From: RYN-230 sp963834705
GTDB taxonomy: Bacteria; Actinomycetota; Actinomycetes; Streptosporangiales; Streptosporangiaceae
DNA: 64,000 nt
Assembly (NCBI GenBank): GCA_963834705.1
Contig: CAWICV010000003.1
Span: 22,586-86,585, forward strand
Direction of reading: 5' to 3'
Position numbers and translations under genes: made by a program. Below the pieces are notes generated by a model. The model had not been told where the DNA came from. It made no database searches and was given only the letters and a program-made list of their open reading frames with translations. Below, piece after piece: positions 1-7,565 of the stretch (its first letter is position 1; every line of letters begins with the position of its first letter).

Positions 1-317
1 CGGTGCTGGTACCGGGCTGGGATCGCGAACGCGGCGAAGATGACGGCGAAGACGAAGATGTTGTCCAGCGACAGGCTTTTCTCGATCAGGTAGCCGGCCA
101 GGTAGGCCTGGGCCGTGCCGCCGCCCTGCCACAGCCAGAGCAGGCCGCCGAAGCCCAGCCCGATCATCACCCACACTGCGGTCCAGATGGCCGCTTCCCG
201 CAGCGCCACCTCATGGGCCCGCCGGTGCAGCACCAGCAGGTCGAGGAGCAGCATGGCCACGACGAACGCGGCGAAGGCGGCCCACCCCCAGGCCGGCACG
301 GCCGCGTGCTCAGGCAC
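1..317 (-). CDS. TerC family integral membrane protein (N-terminal part, cut by window edge)
   Basis: The first 105 codons of a TerC/Alx-type membrane protein run off the left edge of the window. The start is a GTG at 317, the only start after an in-frame stop about 20 nt upstream. Visible features are a first membrane helix (about residues 9-27), a basic RRAHEV stretch, a second helix rich in Gly and Trp, and the family signature SLSLDNIFVF near residue 80 with its conserved acidic residue in a membrane segment. TerC proteins are linked to metal (manganese) export or tellurium resistance, but the substrate cannot be read here. The region from 318 to 538 carries no gene I can support. Confidence 0.85.
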   Translation of the reverse strand, partial: MPEHAAVPAWGWAAFAAFVVAMLLLDLLVLHRRAHEVALREAAIWTAVWVMIGLGFGGLLWLWQGGGTAQAYLAGYLIEKSLSLDNIFVFAVIFAAFAIPARYQH

Positions 318-538
318 CGGGGAGCTCGGCCAGGGTCAGCCGCACGATTGGTCTCATGGCACGCCAGCCAACCGGGCCGGTCTGGAACCGCCGTGCCGCC
401 GTCATGGAGTCCTTGTGAAGGAAGGGTTCCGCGTCCGGCAGCGGCCGAGTCTCCACTTGATATCCACACCGTCTCCGACTGATGTGCGGCTGGGCCGGGT
501 GAGCTGTACACGTCACGGGTTGGATACGGAGGCTGCTC

Positions 539-1237
539 ATGGGGGCGATCGGCACGTATGCGCTGAACGTCGGCTCGCTGCTGTCATACCTCGTCGCGGT
601 GCTGGTCCCCGCGCTGGACGCGCTGCTGCCCTGGCTGCCCAGCGAGTCGGTGATCATCGCGCTGGGTGCGGTGACGGCGGGCAGCACCGATCCGCGGATC
701 GGGCTGCTCGTGGTGCTGGCCGCGTTCGGCGCGTTTCTCGGCGACAACGCGGCCTACCTGGTCGGCAGGCGGTTCGGCCCGGCCGTGGACCGGCGGCTGT
801 TCCGCGGCGAGAAGGGCGCCAGGCGGCGAGAGTGGGCGGAGCGGTCGCTGGGCCACTACGGCATGCGCCTTATCATCCTCTGCCGGTTCATCCCCGGCGG
901 GCGCACTGCGGTGACGCTGACCTGCGGTGTGATCGGCTACCCGCGGCGCAGATACCTCACCGCCACCGCGTGTGCCGGGATCCTGTGGGCCAGCTACGCA
1001 TTCTTTCTGGGCCGGCTGGGCGGCCAGGTCTTCGAGGACCAGCTGTGGATCGGCTTGCTGCTCGGCCTGGGCCTGGGGCTCGCGGTCAGCGTGCTAATCG
1101 AGATCGGCCGCCGGATCTGGCAGTGGCGGGCCCGGCGGCGGCACCGGGCCCGGCCGCCTGGTGCGCTGGCCGAGCGGGTCACTGAGCCGGAGGACCGGTC
1201 GGCGACGGTTGGGGTGAGAACGCGATGGCCTGGGTAA
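539..1237 (+). CDS. DedA family membrane protein
   Basis: This 232-residue polytopic protein has the DedA/SNARE-associated (VTT) fold. Diagnostic pieces are PSE at residues 34-36, the F-G-A-F-L-G-D-N turn at 63-70 followed by Y-L-V-G-R-R-F-G, and R116-F-I-P-G-G-R122. These acidic and arginine residues are conserved in DedA proteins, which are implicated in lipid (undecaprenyl-phosphate or phospholipid) translocation and envelope homeostasis. The start ATG follows a GGAGG at about 528-532. The last 13 nt overlap the next gene, so the two are probably co-translated. The C-terminus is a basic cytoplasmic tail. Confidence 0.9.
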   Translation: MGAIGTYALNVGSLLSYLVAVLVPALDALLPWLPSESVIIALGAVTAGSTDPRIGLLVVLAAFGAFLGDNAAYLVGRRFGPAVDRRLFRGEKGARRREWAERSLGHYGMRLIILCRFIPGGRTAVTLTCGVIGYPRRRYLTATACAGILWASYAFFLGRLGGQVFEDQLWIGLLLGLGLGLAVSVLIEIGRRIWQWRARRRHRARPPGALAERVTEPEDRSATVGVRTRWPG

Positions 1238-1548
1238 TCGTCATCACCGCGGGCATCTTCGAGACGGGGTTCGCGGTGTTCCTCAAGATGAGTCACGGCC
1301 TGACCAAACTGTGGCCCACGGCCGGCTTCGCCGTCTGCGCGCTGATCAGCTTCGGGCTGCTCACGCTGGCGCTCAAGCACCTGGAGGTGGGCGCGGCCTA
1401 TGCGGTGTGGACCGGGATCGGCGCGGCGGGCGCGGCCGCGATCGGCATGGCCGTCCTCGGCGACCCGGTATCCACCATCAAGATGGTGTCAATCGGCCTG
1501 ATCCTGTGCGGGGTCATCGGCCTCAACCTGTCCGGCGTGACACCTTAG
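1225..1548 (+). CDS. small multidrug resistance (SMR) family efflux protein
   Basis: This is a 107-residue, four-helix SMR protein. The essential membrane glutamate is E13 in the sequence IFETG, and the third helix carries the family signature YAVWTGIGAAG. Members work as dual-topology dimers that exchange protons for cationic drugs, quaternary amines or guanidinium. The substrate here is not predictable from sequence. The start lies inside the end of the DedA gene (13-nt overlap), which suggests translational coupling and a shared transcript. Only one SMR gene is visible, so a homodimer is likely rather than a paired EbrAB-type system. Confidence 0.9.
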   Translation: MAWVIVITAGIFETGFAVFLKMSHGLTKLWPTAGFAVCALISFGLLTLALKHLEVGAAYAVWTGIGAAGAAAIGMAVLGDPVSTIKMVSIGLILCGVIGLNLSGVTP

Positions 1549-1617
1549 CCGTGACAGATCCGGGTGACCTGGCCGCGATGTAACACTGTTACTAGTGGCA
1601 GAGTTCTTGATGGCAGT

Positions 1618-1917
1618 ATGCCGATTTCACTGAGGCCAGATCGAGGCGAGGTTCCCCCGCTCGGGGACCCCGCTTTCGACGCGCTGCTGGCCGGGACGTT
1701 GCGGCCGGAGGAAGCCGTGAGCAGCCTGCGGCCGGTGGTGGAGAGCTTCGCGGCGCTGGACGCGGCCCCGGTGCACAACGGCCCGGCGGCCGAGGCGAAC
1801 GCGCTGACCGCGTTCCGCGCCCTGGCCGGTCCAGGCCCCGGAACGCTCAGCCGCCGGGTGCGGGCTGGCCGTGGAACTCGGCCCACATCGGCACCCAGCC
1901 GGTCCCCGGATCATTGA
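1618..1917 (+). pseudogene. remnant of a small actinobacterial alpha-helical/anti-sigma-like protein
   Basis: An ATG at 1618 opens a reading frame whose first 75-80 residues look like a real protein start: an acidic helix with L-G-D-P-A-F-D-A-L-L-A-G, then a PEE-type linker and an alanine-rich helix. This resembles the N-terminal domain of small actinobacterial proteins often found with regulators. After about 1850 the frame turns into Arg/Pro/Ser-rich shadow sequence and lies on top of another degraded gene read from the minus strand. I read it as a truncated remnant. The family assignment is a guess from composition. Confidence 0.35.
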
Positions 1918-2112
1918 TCTTCCCGATCAACTCGGTCACGAAGGACGTCTCGGCATCCAGCAGGGCCAGCCGGTACTCCTCCTCGACCAGGAACAGCTCA
2001 TAGATGCGGAGTATCAGCGGAGTGTCAGGAGGCCCGGCTACCGTGCTAACTGGGAACCAACCGCGATGAACTCGCTCACCGTCCTGGCCTTAACCACGCA
2101 GTCCTTGACCAC
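1847..2112 (-). pseudogene. frameshifted remnant of an uncharacterised protein
   Basis: Read leftward from a GTG at 2112, the frame encodes a plausible N-terminus (VKDCVVKARTVSEFIAVGS) that stops at a TAG about 70 nt in. A second minus-strand frame, open upstream and ending in TGA at 1849-1847, encodes a protein-like C-terminus with the segments RIYELFLVEEEYRLALLDAE and INDPGTGWVPMWAEF. The two halves in adjacent frames look like one gene that suffered a frameshift and probably an internal deletion around 2030-2045. I do not recognise the family. No promoter or ribosome site was identified. Confidence 0.4.
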
Positions 2113-2126
2113 ACAGTGAAATAGCC

Positions 2127-2174
2127 CCGGCCGGCGCGGCGCCTAGTCCCCTCCCGGGCGGCCGCGCCGGCCGG
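2127..2174 (-). terminator. hairpin downstream of the thiamin operon
   Basis: A perfect 14-bp inverted repeat (CCGGCCGGCGCGGC at 2127-2140 and its complement at 2161-2174) with a 20-nt loop begins about 16 nt after the tenA stop. On the minus strand it is followed by a short T run (ctatttcac), as expected for a weak intrinsic terminator in a GC-rich genome. Confidence 0.6.
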
Positions 2175-2189
2175 CCCACTTGGGCAGGC

Positions 2190-2858
2190 TCAGACCGGCC
2201 AGGATTCCTCGCGGTAGCCCATGTCCCAGAACATCCATTCGTACCGGCTGGTGGTGCGGAAGTGCTGGTGCACCAGGGCCCGCTCGGCTGGCGCCAGTTC
2301 CGGGCCGAGCTGGTCGGTCACGTCGAGCACCGACTGCACCACCTCGCCGAACTCCTCGCCGCCGTACATGTCGATCCAGCGCTGGTAACGCGGTTCCGGC
2401 GAGCCGCGGCGGAGCAGCTGCCTGCCCACCTCCCAGTAGATCCAGTAGCACGGCAGCACCGCGCCGACGCCCTCGGCGTAGGAGCCGCCGTGCGCGGTGG
2501 CCAGCAGGTAGCTGGTGTAGGCCAGCGTGGTCGGCGCGGGCTGGGCCCGCTCCGCCACCTCCCGATCGATGCCCAGGTCGGCCAGCAGCGTGCCGTGCAG
2601 CGTCGACTCCACGGCGATCACGTCCGCCGCGTGCCGCGCGAACATCTCGGTGGCCGCGGTATCCGGTGCCCGCCCCGCGAGGATGGCCAGCGCCTTTGCA
2701 TAACTGCGCAGGTAGAGCGCATCTTGAACCACATAGAAGCCGAACGCTTCCTGGGGCAGGCTGCCGTCGGCCAGCCCGAGGAGGAACGGGTGGTCGAGAA
2801 TGGCGTCGTAGATGCCGGTGATGTCGGCCCACAACTCGGTGCTGAACCGCTCACTCAT
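2190..2858 (-). CDS. tenA: TenA family protein (thiaminase II / aminopyrimidine aminohydrolase)
   Basis: This is a 222-residue all-helical TenA protein. It has the family's active-site aspartate region QDALYL (D46), the FYVVQDA helix, a Cys at residue 137 in LPCYWIYWEVG matching the catalytic cysteine of TenA-C enzymes, and a late glutamate in SRYEWMFWD. TenA hydrolyses 4-amino-5-aminomethyl-2-methylpyrimidine to HMP, salvaging the pyrimidine half of thiamin. The chosen start (ATG 2858) overlaps the end of thiD by 8 nt; an upstream in-frame start at 2927 would lie inside thiD and add non-homologous residues. It is the last gene of the TPP-riboswitch operon. Confidence 0.92.
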   Translation of the reverse strand: MSERFSTELWADITGIYDAILDHPFLLGLADGSLPQEAFGFYVVQDALYLRSYAKALAILAGRAPDTAATEMFARHAADVIAVESTLHGTLLADLGIDREVAERAQPAPTTLAYTSYLLATAHGGSYAEGVGAVLPCYWIYWEVGRQLLRRGSPEPRYQRWIDMYGGEEFGEVVQSVLDVTDQLGPELAPAERALVHQHFRTTSRYEWMFWDMGYREESWPV

Positions 2859-3672
2859 GCGTGACTCCCTGGTCGGCGACTGCGCGAGGGAAGTCTGGCA
2901 CATCGTGCAGAACGTGCACCGGCCCATCGCCGCCGCCGACCGATGCGAGCCCGTGACCGACCGCGTCGCCGGCCGTCCATGCGGCCCGCCGGGCCGCCTC
3001 GGCCAGCGGCAGCCCGGCGGCCAGGCTGGCCGCGAGGGCGGCCGAGTGCGTGCAGCCGGCCCCGTGCGTGGCCGCGACCGGGTACCGCGGGACCGGGATG
3101 GGCAGGTGCGCGGACCCGTCGAACAGGTGGTCCACCGGGTCCGCGCCGTGCCCCCCGGTGATCAGCACCGCGGGCGCGCCCAGCTCGGCCAGCCGCTCGG
3201 CCAGTTCGGCGCGGTTCTCGGTCTTCAGCTGGGTCAGTGCCTGGGCCTCGGGCAGGTTTGGGGTCACCACCGTGGCCAGCGGGAACAGCCGGCTGATCAG
3301 GGTTTCCACCGCGTCCTCGCGGAGCAGCTGGGCGCCCGAGCTGGCCACCATGACCGGGTCCACCACCAGCGGCAGGTGGCGCGGGGCCAGCGCATCCGCG
3401 ACCGTCTCGATCAGCGGCACCGAGAACAGCATGCCGGTCTTGGCCGCGTCCGCGCCGATGTCGTCGAGCACCGCGTCGATCTGCGCCCGGGCGAATTCCG
3501 GCGGCACCTCGTGGATGGCGGTGACGCCCAGGGTATTTTGCGCGGTCAGCGCCACGATCGCGGACATGCCGTGCGCGCCGCACCGGGCGAACGCCTTCAG
3601 ATCGGCCTGGATGCCCGCGCCGCCCCCGGAGTCCGACGACGCGATCGTGAGCACCCTCGGGACTGTCCTCAT
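2851..3672 (-). CDS. thiD: hydroxymethylpyrimidine/phosphomethylpyrimidine kinase
   Basis: The 273-residue product is a ribokinase-fold ThiD that phosphorylates HMP to HMP-P and then HMP-PP for thiamin synthesis. It opens with the substrate and glycine-rich segment IASSDSGGGAGIQADLK, has VVDPVMVASSG in the middle, and carries the anion-hole/catalytic motif THGAGCTHSAAL near residue 213. ATG 3672 overlaps the thiG stop as ATGA, so this is the true start even though the frame stays open upstream. It sits between thiG and tenA and should be regulated with them by the riboswitch upstream of thiO. Confidence 0.94.
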   Translation of the reverse strand: MRTVPRVLTIASSDSGGGAGIQADLKAFARCGAHGMSAIVALTAQNTLGVTAIHEVPPEFARAQIDAVLDDIGADAAKTGMLFSVPLIETVADALAPRHLPLVVDPVMVASSGAQLLREDAVETLISRLFPLATVVTPNLPEAQALTQLKTENRAELAERLAELGAPAVLITGGHGADPVDHLFDGSAHLPIPVPRYPVAATHGAGCTHSAALAASLAAGLPLAEAARRAAWTAGDAVGHGLASVGGGDGPVHVLHDVPDFPRAVADQGVTHE

Positions 3673-4544
3673 GCCCGGGGACCCTCGGGCAGGCCGGTAA
3701 GCGGGCTGGACGCCTGGGCGTGCCAGCGCCGGGAGATCCGCCCGGCGGCCCGGGCGTCGTACCCGGCCTGCACGGCCAGCCGCATGGCGCGGGCCATCCG
3801 CTCCGGGTCGGCCGCCCGGGTGATGGCCGACGCGATCAGCACTCCGGCGCAGCCCAGCTCCATGGCGAACGCGGCGTCGCTGGCCGTGCCGATGCCCGCG
3901 TCCAGGATGACCGGCACGGCCGCCTGCTCCACGATCATCGCGATGTTGTGCGGGTTCCGGATGCCCAGCCCGGACCCGATCGGGGCGCCGAGCGGCATCA
4001 CCGCGGCGCACCCCACGCCCTCCAGGTGCCGGGCCAGCACCGGGTCGTCGTTGGTGTACGGCAGCACGGTGAACTCGTCGTCCACCAGCAGCCGGGCCGC
4101 CTCCAGCAGCTCCACCGGGTCGGGCAGCAGGGTGTGGTCGTCGGCCACCACCTCCAGCTTGACCCAGTCGGTGCCGAGCGCCTCGCGGCCCAGCCGCGCG
4201 GTGAACAGCGCCTCGCTGGCCGTGTGGCAGCCGGCCGTGTTGGGCAGGATGTGCACCCCGGCCTGCTGCAGCGTGCCGAGCAGCGACCCGGTGCCGCCGG
4301 GCGCGACCCGGCGCATGGCCACCGTGCTCAGCGCGGTCCCGGACGCGGCCAGCACCCGGCCGAGCACATCCAGGCTGGTCACCCCGCCGGTGCCCACGAT
4401 GAGCCGTGAGCTCAGTTCCCGGCCGCCGAGCAGCCAGGTATCGCCGGGCTGTCCAGCGGGCGCTGTGCCAGCCCGGGGGGGCAACCCCCCGGAACCCCCC
4501 GGGAGCGCCGCTTGGCCAGCGTTCGGAACCTTGGTCTCGGTCAT
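3669..4544 (-). CDS. thiG: thiazole synthase
   Basis: This 291-residue TIM barrel joins 1-deoxy-xylulose-5-phosphate, dehydroglycine and ThiS-thiocarboxylate to build the thiazole phosphate. The Schiff-base lysine is K129 in DWVKLEVVADD, followed by the phosphate-binding segments VMPLGAPIGSGLGI and ILDAGIGTASDA. I prefer ATG 4544 because GGAGG lies about 6 nt upstream; an ATG at 4550 overlaps the thiS stop but abuts the GGAGG. A low-complexity Gly/Pro extension of about 35 residues precedes the barrel, which is longer than typical ThiG. Dehydroglycine is likely supplied by the neighbouring ThiO rather than by ThiH. Confidence 0.94.
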   Translation of the reverse strand: MTETKVPNAGQAALPGGSGGLPPRAGTAPAGQPGDTWLLGGRELSSRLIVGTGGVTSLDVLGRVLAASGTALSTVAMRRVAPGGTGSLLGTLQQAGVHILPNTAGCHTASEALFTARLGREALGTDWVKLEVVADDHTLLPDPVELLEAARLLVDDEFTVLPYTNDDPVLARHLEGVGCAAVMPLGAPIGSGLGIRNPHNIAMIVEQAAVPVILDAGIGTASDAAFAMELGCAGVLIASAITRAADPERMARAMRLAVQAGYDARAAGRISRRWHAQASSPLTGLPEGPRA

Positions 4545-4546
4545 TC

Positions 4547-4747
4547 TCATCCTCCCTGCACGGCCGTTACCACCTCGACCTGGTCGCCGTCCTGGAGCTG
4601 GGTACCGGGCCAGGCGCGGTGCGGCACGACCTCACCGTTGACCGCGGCGGCCACGCCGGAGGGCTGGCCGGTCACGGTGGCGACGACCTGGTCCACCGTG
4701 GTGCCGGCCGGCGTCTCGCGGGATTCGCCGTTGACGGTCAGCTTCAT
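4547..4747 (-). CDS. thiS: sulfur carrier protein ThiS
   Basis: This is a 66-residue ubiquitin-like sulfur carrier. It begins with the beta strand MKLTVNGESRE and ends in the required di-glycine tail (VVTAVQGG), which is adenylated and thiocarboxylated and then donates sulfur to ThiG. ATG 4747 overlaps the thiO stop (ATGA), fixing the start. Its GGAGGATGA end also provides the Shine-Dalgarno site for thiG. No thiF-like activating enzyme is in the window, so that function must be encoded elsewhere. Confidence 0.95.
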   Translation of the reverse strand: MKLTVNGESRETPAGTTVDQVVATVTGQPSGVAAAVNGEVVPHRAWPGTQLQDGDQVEVVTAVQGG

Positions 4748-5907
4748 GCCGGCCTCGGCTCGTTGTGCCGCACCGGAGCGGGGAACCGGTCCGGAGTGAA
4801 CGGTGCCCACTCCGCGGCCGGCGGCTGGCCGGTCAGCCAGGCCACGGCGGCGTCCGCGGTCACCGCGGAGAGCAGGATCCCGTTGCGGTAGTGCCCAGTG
4901 GCCAGCAGCAGGCCGGCGCCGGCCGGGCCGACCAGCGGACCGTTGTCCAGCGTCCCGGGCCGCAGCCCGGCGCACGTCTCGGCCAGCACCAGCTCGCTCA
5001 GCACCGGGAGCACGCTGAGCGCGTCGCGGAGCAGGTCGTGCACGGCGCCCGCGGTCACCGTCCGGTCCGGGCCGCGTTCTTCCTGGGTGGCCCCGACGAC
5101 CAGCTCGCCGTCGCCCCGCGGCACCAGGTAGACGTCGGTGCCGCGGACCACGGCGCGCACCGTGTGGCTGAGCACGGGCGGCATCGCCGCGGGCAGCCGC
5201 AGCCGGAGCAGCTGGCCCTTGACCGGGCGGACCACGTCGGCCAGCCGGCCGGGCAGCCCGGCGATGCCGGCCGAGCCCCAGCCCGCCGCGACCACGACGG
5301 TCGCGCAGCTGATGGCGGTGCCATCGGCCAGTTCGGCGCCGGTCAGCTGCCCGCCGGTGCTGGTGACCCTGCTCACCTGGCCTGGCACGGTGCGCACCCC
5401 GGCGTCTTCTGCCGCCTGGCGCAGCGCGGCCAGGTAGCGCCGGTTGTCCACCGACCAGTCGCCGGCGAACAGCGCGCCGCCGCGTACCTCCGGGGTGAGG
5501 AACGGCTCCAGCTTGCGGATGGCCCGGCCGTCCAGTTCGGCCGCGTCCAGGCCGACCGACCGGCGGAACTCCGTCAGCCGCAGCAGCGCCGCGTGATCGC
5601 CCGGGTCGTAGGCCACCGCCAGCGTGCCTTCCTGGCGCAGCCCGATGTGCTGGCCGGTGCGTTCTTCCAGGTCGGCCGCGAACGTGGGGAACCGGCGGAC
5701 GGCCAGCAGGTTGAGCCGGAGCAGCGCCTCCTCGCCGAAGATGCTCTCCGACACCGGGGCGAGCATACCCGCGGCGACCAGCGACGCGCCGTCGCCGTGC
5801 GCTGGGTCGATGAGGGCCACGTCGAGGCCGGCCGCGGTGGCGCGCCAGGCGATCGCGGTCCCGATCACGCCGCCGCCCACCACGGCGACGTCTGCGGTCA
5901 GAGTCAT
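4744..5907 (-). CDS. thiO: glycine oxidase ThiO
   Basis: This 387-residue FAD enzyme oxidises glycine to the imine used by ThiG (the aerobic thiamin route). The N-terminus is a dinucleotide-binding Rossmann motif, VAVVGGGVIGTAIAWR, closed by an acidic residue at the end of strand 2 (ALID). The C-terminal FAD/substrate segment GHYRNGILLSA is typical of ThiO and D-amino-acid-oxidase-like proteins. It is the first gene after the TPP riboswitch. Its Shine-Dalgarno region (GGGAG) lies at the 3' edge of the aptamer, pointing to translational control. Confidence 0.94.
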   Translation of the reverse strand: MTLTADVAVVGGGVIGTAIAWRATAAGLDVALIDPAHGDGASLVAAGMLAPVSESIFGEEALLRLNLLAVRRFPTFAADLEERTGQHIGLRQEGTLAVAYDPGDHAALLRLTEFRRSVGLDAAELDGRAIRKLEPFLTPEVRGGALFAGDWSVDNRRYLAALRQAAEDAGVRTVPGQVSRVTSTGGQLTGAELADGTAISCATVVVAAGWGSAGIAGLPGRLADVVRPVKGQLLRLRLPAAMPPVLSHTVRAVVRGTDVYLVPRGDGELVVGATQEERGPDRTVTAGAVHDLLRDALSVLPVLSELVLAETCAGLRPGTLDNGPLVGPAGAGLLLATGHYRNGILLSAVTADAAVAWLTGQPPAAEWAPFTPDRFPAPVRHNEPRPA

Positions 5908-5915
5908 GAAGGAGG

Positions 5916-6004
5916 CTCCCTTCGCCGGTATGACCCGGATCAGGTTCGACGGTCGGAGGCGGATCAGCCTCCCTCTCAGCCCCGTTCCTGGGGCTCCCGT
6001 GGTC
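5916..6004 (-). promoter_or_regulatory. TPP riboswitch (THI element)
   Basis: On the minus strand upstream of thiO the conserved aptamer blocks appear in order: GGGAGCCCC, then GGGGCTGAGAGG, a variable stem built of CCTCC/GGAGG repeats, CCGACCGTCGAACCTGATC, and CGGGTCATACCGGCGAAGGG. These match the TPP-binding aptamer (pyrimidine-sensor GCUGAGA and pyrophosphate-side CUGAUC...GGGA). The 3' end of the aptamer touches the likely thiO ribosome site, so ligand binding probably masks translation of thiO and the coupled thiS-thiG-thiD-tenA. Confidence 0.93.
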
Positions 6005-6140
6005 GGTACTTGCCGACGTCCGCGAGCTTAGCACTCTGTGTACTTAGCGCCGCTGGGGCCGCTAAACGCTCTTATTCCTGGCGCCTCCGGCGGCGCGGGC
6101 GCCGGGTGGCCGCGGGCGGGGATGGTTTGATGGCGCGGTG

Positions 6141-6794
6141 ATGACTGACTCGGACGGGCTGCGGGAGCGGCTGGGGGATGCGCGGCTGTACTTGTGCACT
6201 GATGGGCGGCGGGAGCGAGGTGACCTGGCCGAGTTCCTGGATGGGGTGCTCGCGGCCGGGGTGGACATCGTGCAGTTGCGGGAGAAGGGGCTGGAGGCGC
6301 GGGAAGAACTGGAGTTGCTTGCGGTGTTCGCCGCGGCCTGCCGGCGGCACGGCCGGCTGCTGGCGGTGAACGACCGGGCCGACGTGGCCCTGGCCGCCGG
6401 GGCTGACGGGCTGCATCTCGGGCAGGACGACCTGCCGGTTGGGGTGGCCCGGCGGATCCTCGGGCCGGCCCCGCTGATCGGGCGGAGCAGCCACAGCCCG
6501 GAGCAGGCCGCCGCGGCAGCCGCCGAGCCCGGCGTGGACTACTTCTGCGCCGGCCCGCTCTGGGTCACCCCGACCAAGCCGGGGCGGCCCGCGACCGGCC
6601 TCAGCTTGCTCAGTCATGTGGCTGGCGGCCAGCCGGCCCGGCCCTGGTTCGCGATCGGCGGCATCGACCTCGGCCGGCTGGACGAGGTACTGGCCGCGGG
6701 CGCCCGCCGGGTGGTGGTGGTCCGCGCCATCACTGAGGCGGCCGACTCCGCCGCCGCGGCGGCCGAGTTCGCCCGCCGCCTCCGCGCCGCCTAG
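6141..6794 (+). CDS. thiE: thiamine-phosphate synthase
   Basis: ThiE condenses HMP-PP with thiazole phosphate to thiamin monophosphate. The 217-residue TIM barrel shows LYLCTDG, VDIVQLREKGL, LLAVNDRADVALAAGADGLHLG and the pyrophosphate-binding SSHSPEQ, then CAGPLWVTPTKPG and FAIGGID. It is divergent from the riboswitch operon, and no second TPP aptamer is visible on its own strand, so its expression may not be TPP-controlled. An in-frame GTG at 6138 directly precedes the ATG. The Shine-Dalgarno site is poor either way. A G/C-rich tandem repeat begins at its stop codon. Confidence 0.93.
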   Translation: MTDSDGLRERLGDARLYLCTDGRRERGDLAEFLDGVLAAGVDIVQLREKGLEAREELELLAVFAAACRRHGRLLAVNDRADVALAAGADGLHLGQDDLPVGVARRILGPAPLIGRSSHSPEQAAAAAAEPGVDYFCAGPLWVTPTKPGRPATGLSLLSHVAGGQPARPWFAIGGIDLGRLDEVLAAGARRVVVVRAITEAADSAAAAAEFARRLRAA

Positions 6795-6915
6795 CCCGGC
6801 GGCACCCTAGCCCGGCGGCACCCAGGCCGGCGGCGCCCAGGCGGCACCCTAGCCCGGCGGCACCCGGCCGGCGGCACCCTAGCCCGGCGGCACCCCGGCC
6901 GGCGGCACCCAGCCC
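6792..6915. repeat. G/C-rich tandem repeat after thiE
   Basis: Degenerate copies of CCCGGCGGCACCCTAG (16-18 nt) follow the thiE stop, several carrying TAG in phase with it. The array includes variants with GGCCGGCGGCACCC. It holds no credible reading frame and could fold into alternative GC stems, so it may act as a terminator or be neutral slippage DNA. Confidence 0.75.
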
Positions 6916-7037
6916 GGCCACCGCGTGCCGCGGCGGGGTAATGACGGGTCTGTGACGCGGGCAAGCGCCCATAGCCGATGCGTACGTCTCATCGCAGAAT
7001 GTAATCAGGGATACCGACTGATGACTACTATACGTAA

Positions 7038-7565
7038 GTGAATGATTACGTAGCGAGGGAGACGGTGGCGGCCACGATGGATGGCGCGATGCCCACCGAC
7101 CTGGCTGAAGCTGTCCGCAGCATGCCGTGCCGGGCCTGCCGGGCCGGCCGGGGTGACTACTGCCCGTCCGAAGGCAGCCATCTGGCCAGGTGGCAGCTGG
7201 CCACCGCGGCCGGGCTACTGGCCGAGCGGGATCTGGCCCGCGCCACCGAACTGGCCCGAGCCGCCCCACCCGGGCTGGCGCCGGGCCTGGGCGTGGTGCC
7301 GGAGCTGTCCGGCGTGGTATGCGCGGCGGCGGGGCATCCGCTGCGCTGGGCCGCGGCCGGCCAGCCGCCGCACTGGACGCACGCCGACCGGGAGGCGGGC
7401 CAGGCCTGCCCGGAGGCGGTCACTCCCATTCCGGCGCAGGGTGAGCCGTGCCGGTACCTGCGCCGGCACTGGTTACTGTCGGTACCTGCCGTCGCGGTCG
7501 CGGGCACCGTTCCGGCCTGCCGGCGCTGTGCGCGCAAGCAGGCCCGGAACTGGCGCCGCCGCTAG
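7038..7565 (+). CDS. hypothetical protein with Cys/His zinc-binding motifs
   Basis: I do not recognise a named family. The 175-residue frame has an N-terminal CxxC-x6-C-x5-H cluster (C-R-A-C-R-A-G-R-G-D-Y-C...H-L-A-R-W) like zinc-finger domains in actinobacterial and phage proteins, and a second CRRC near the C-terminus. The middle is an alanine-rich helix. A sequence TATACG at about 7029 looks like a -10 element, so translation may instead begin at ATG 7077 or 7089 rather than the GTG at 7038. The stop overlaps the convergent sigma-factor gene by 4 nt. Confidence 0.6.
   Translation: MNDYVARETVAATMDGAMPTDLAEAVRSMPCRACRAGRGDYCPSEGSHLARWQLATAAGLLAERDLARATELARAAPPGLAPGLGVVPELSGVVCAAAGHPLRWAAAGQPPHWTHADREAGQACPEAVTPIPAQGEPCRYLRRHWLLSVPAVAVAGTVPACRRCARKQARNWRRR

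Noticed and set aside
2812..4641. A 609-codon frame antisense to thiD and thiG
   Set aside because: It is an Arg/Pro/Ala-rich shadow of the thiamin genes in GC-rich DNA; domains and 4-nt overlaps support only the minus-strand genes.
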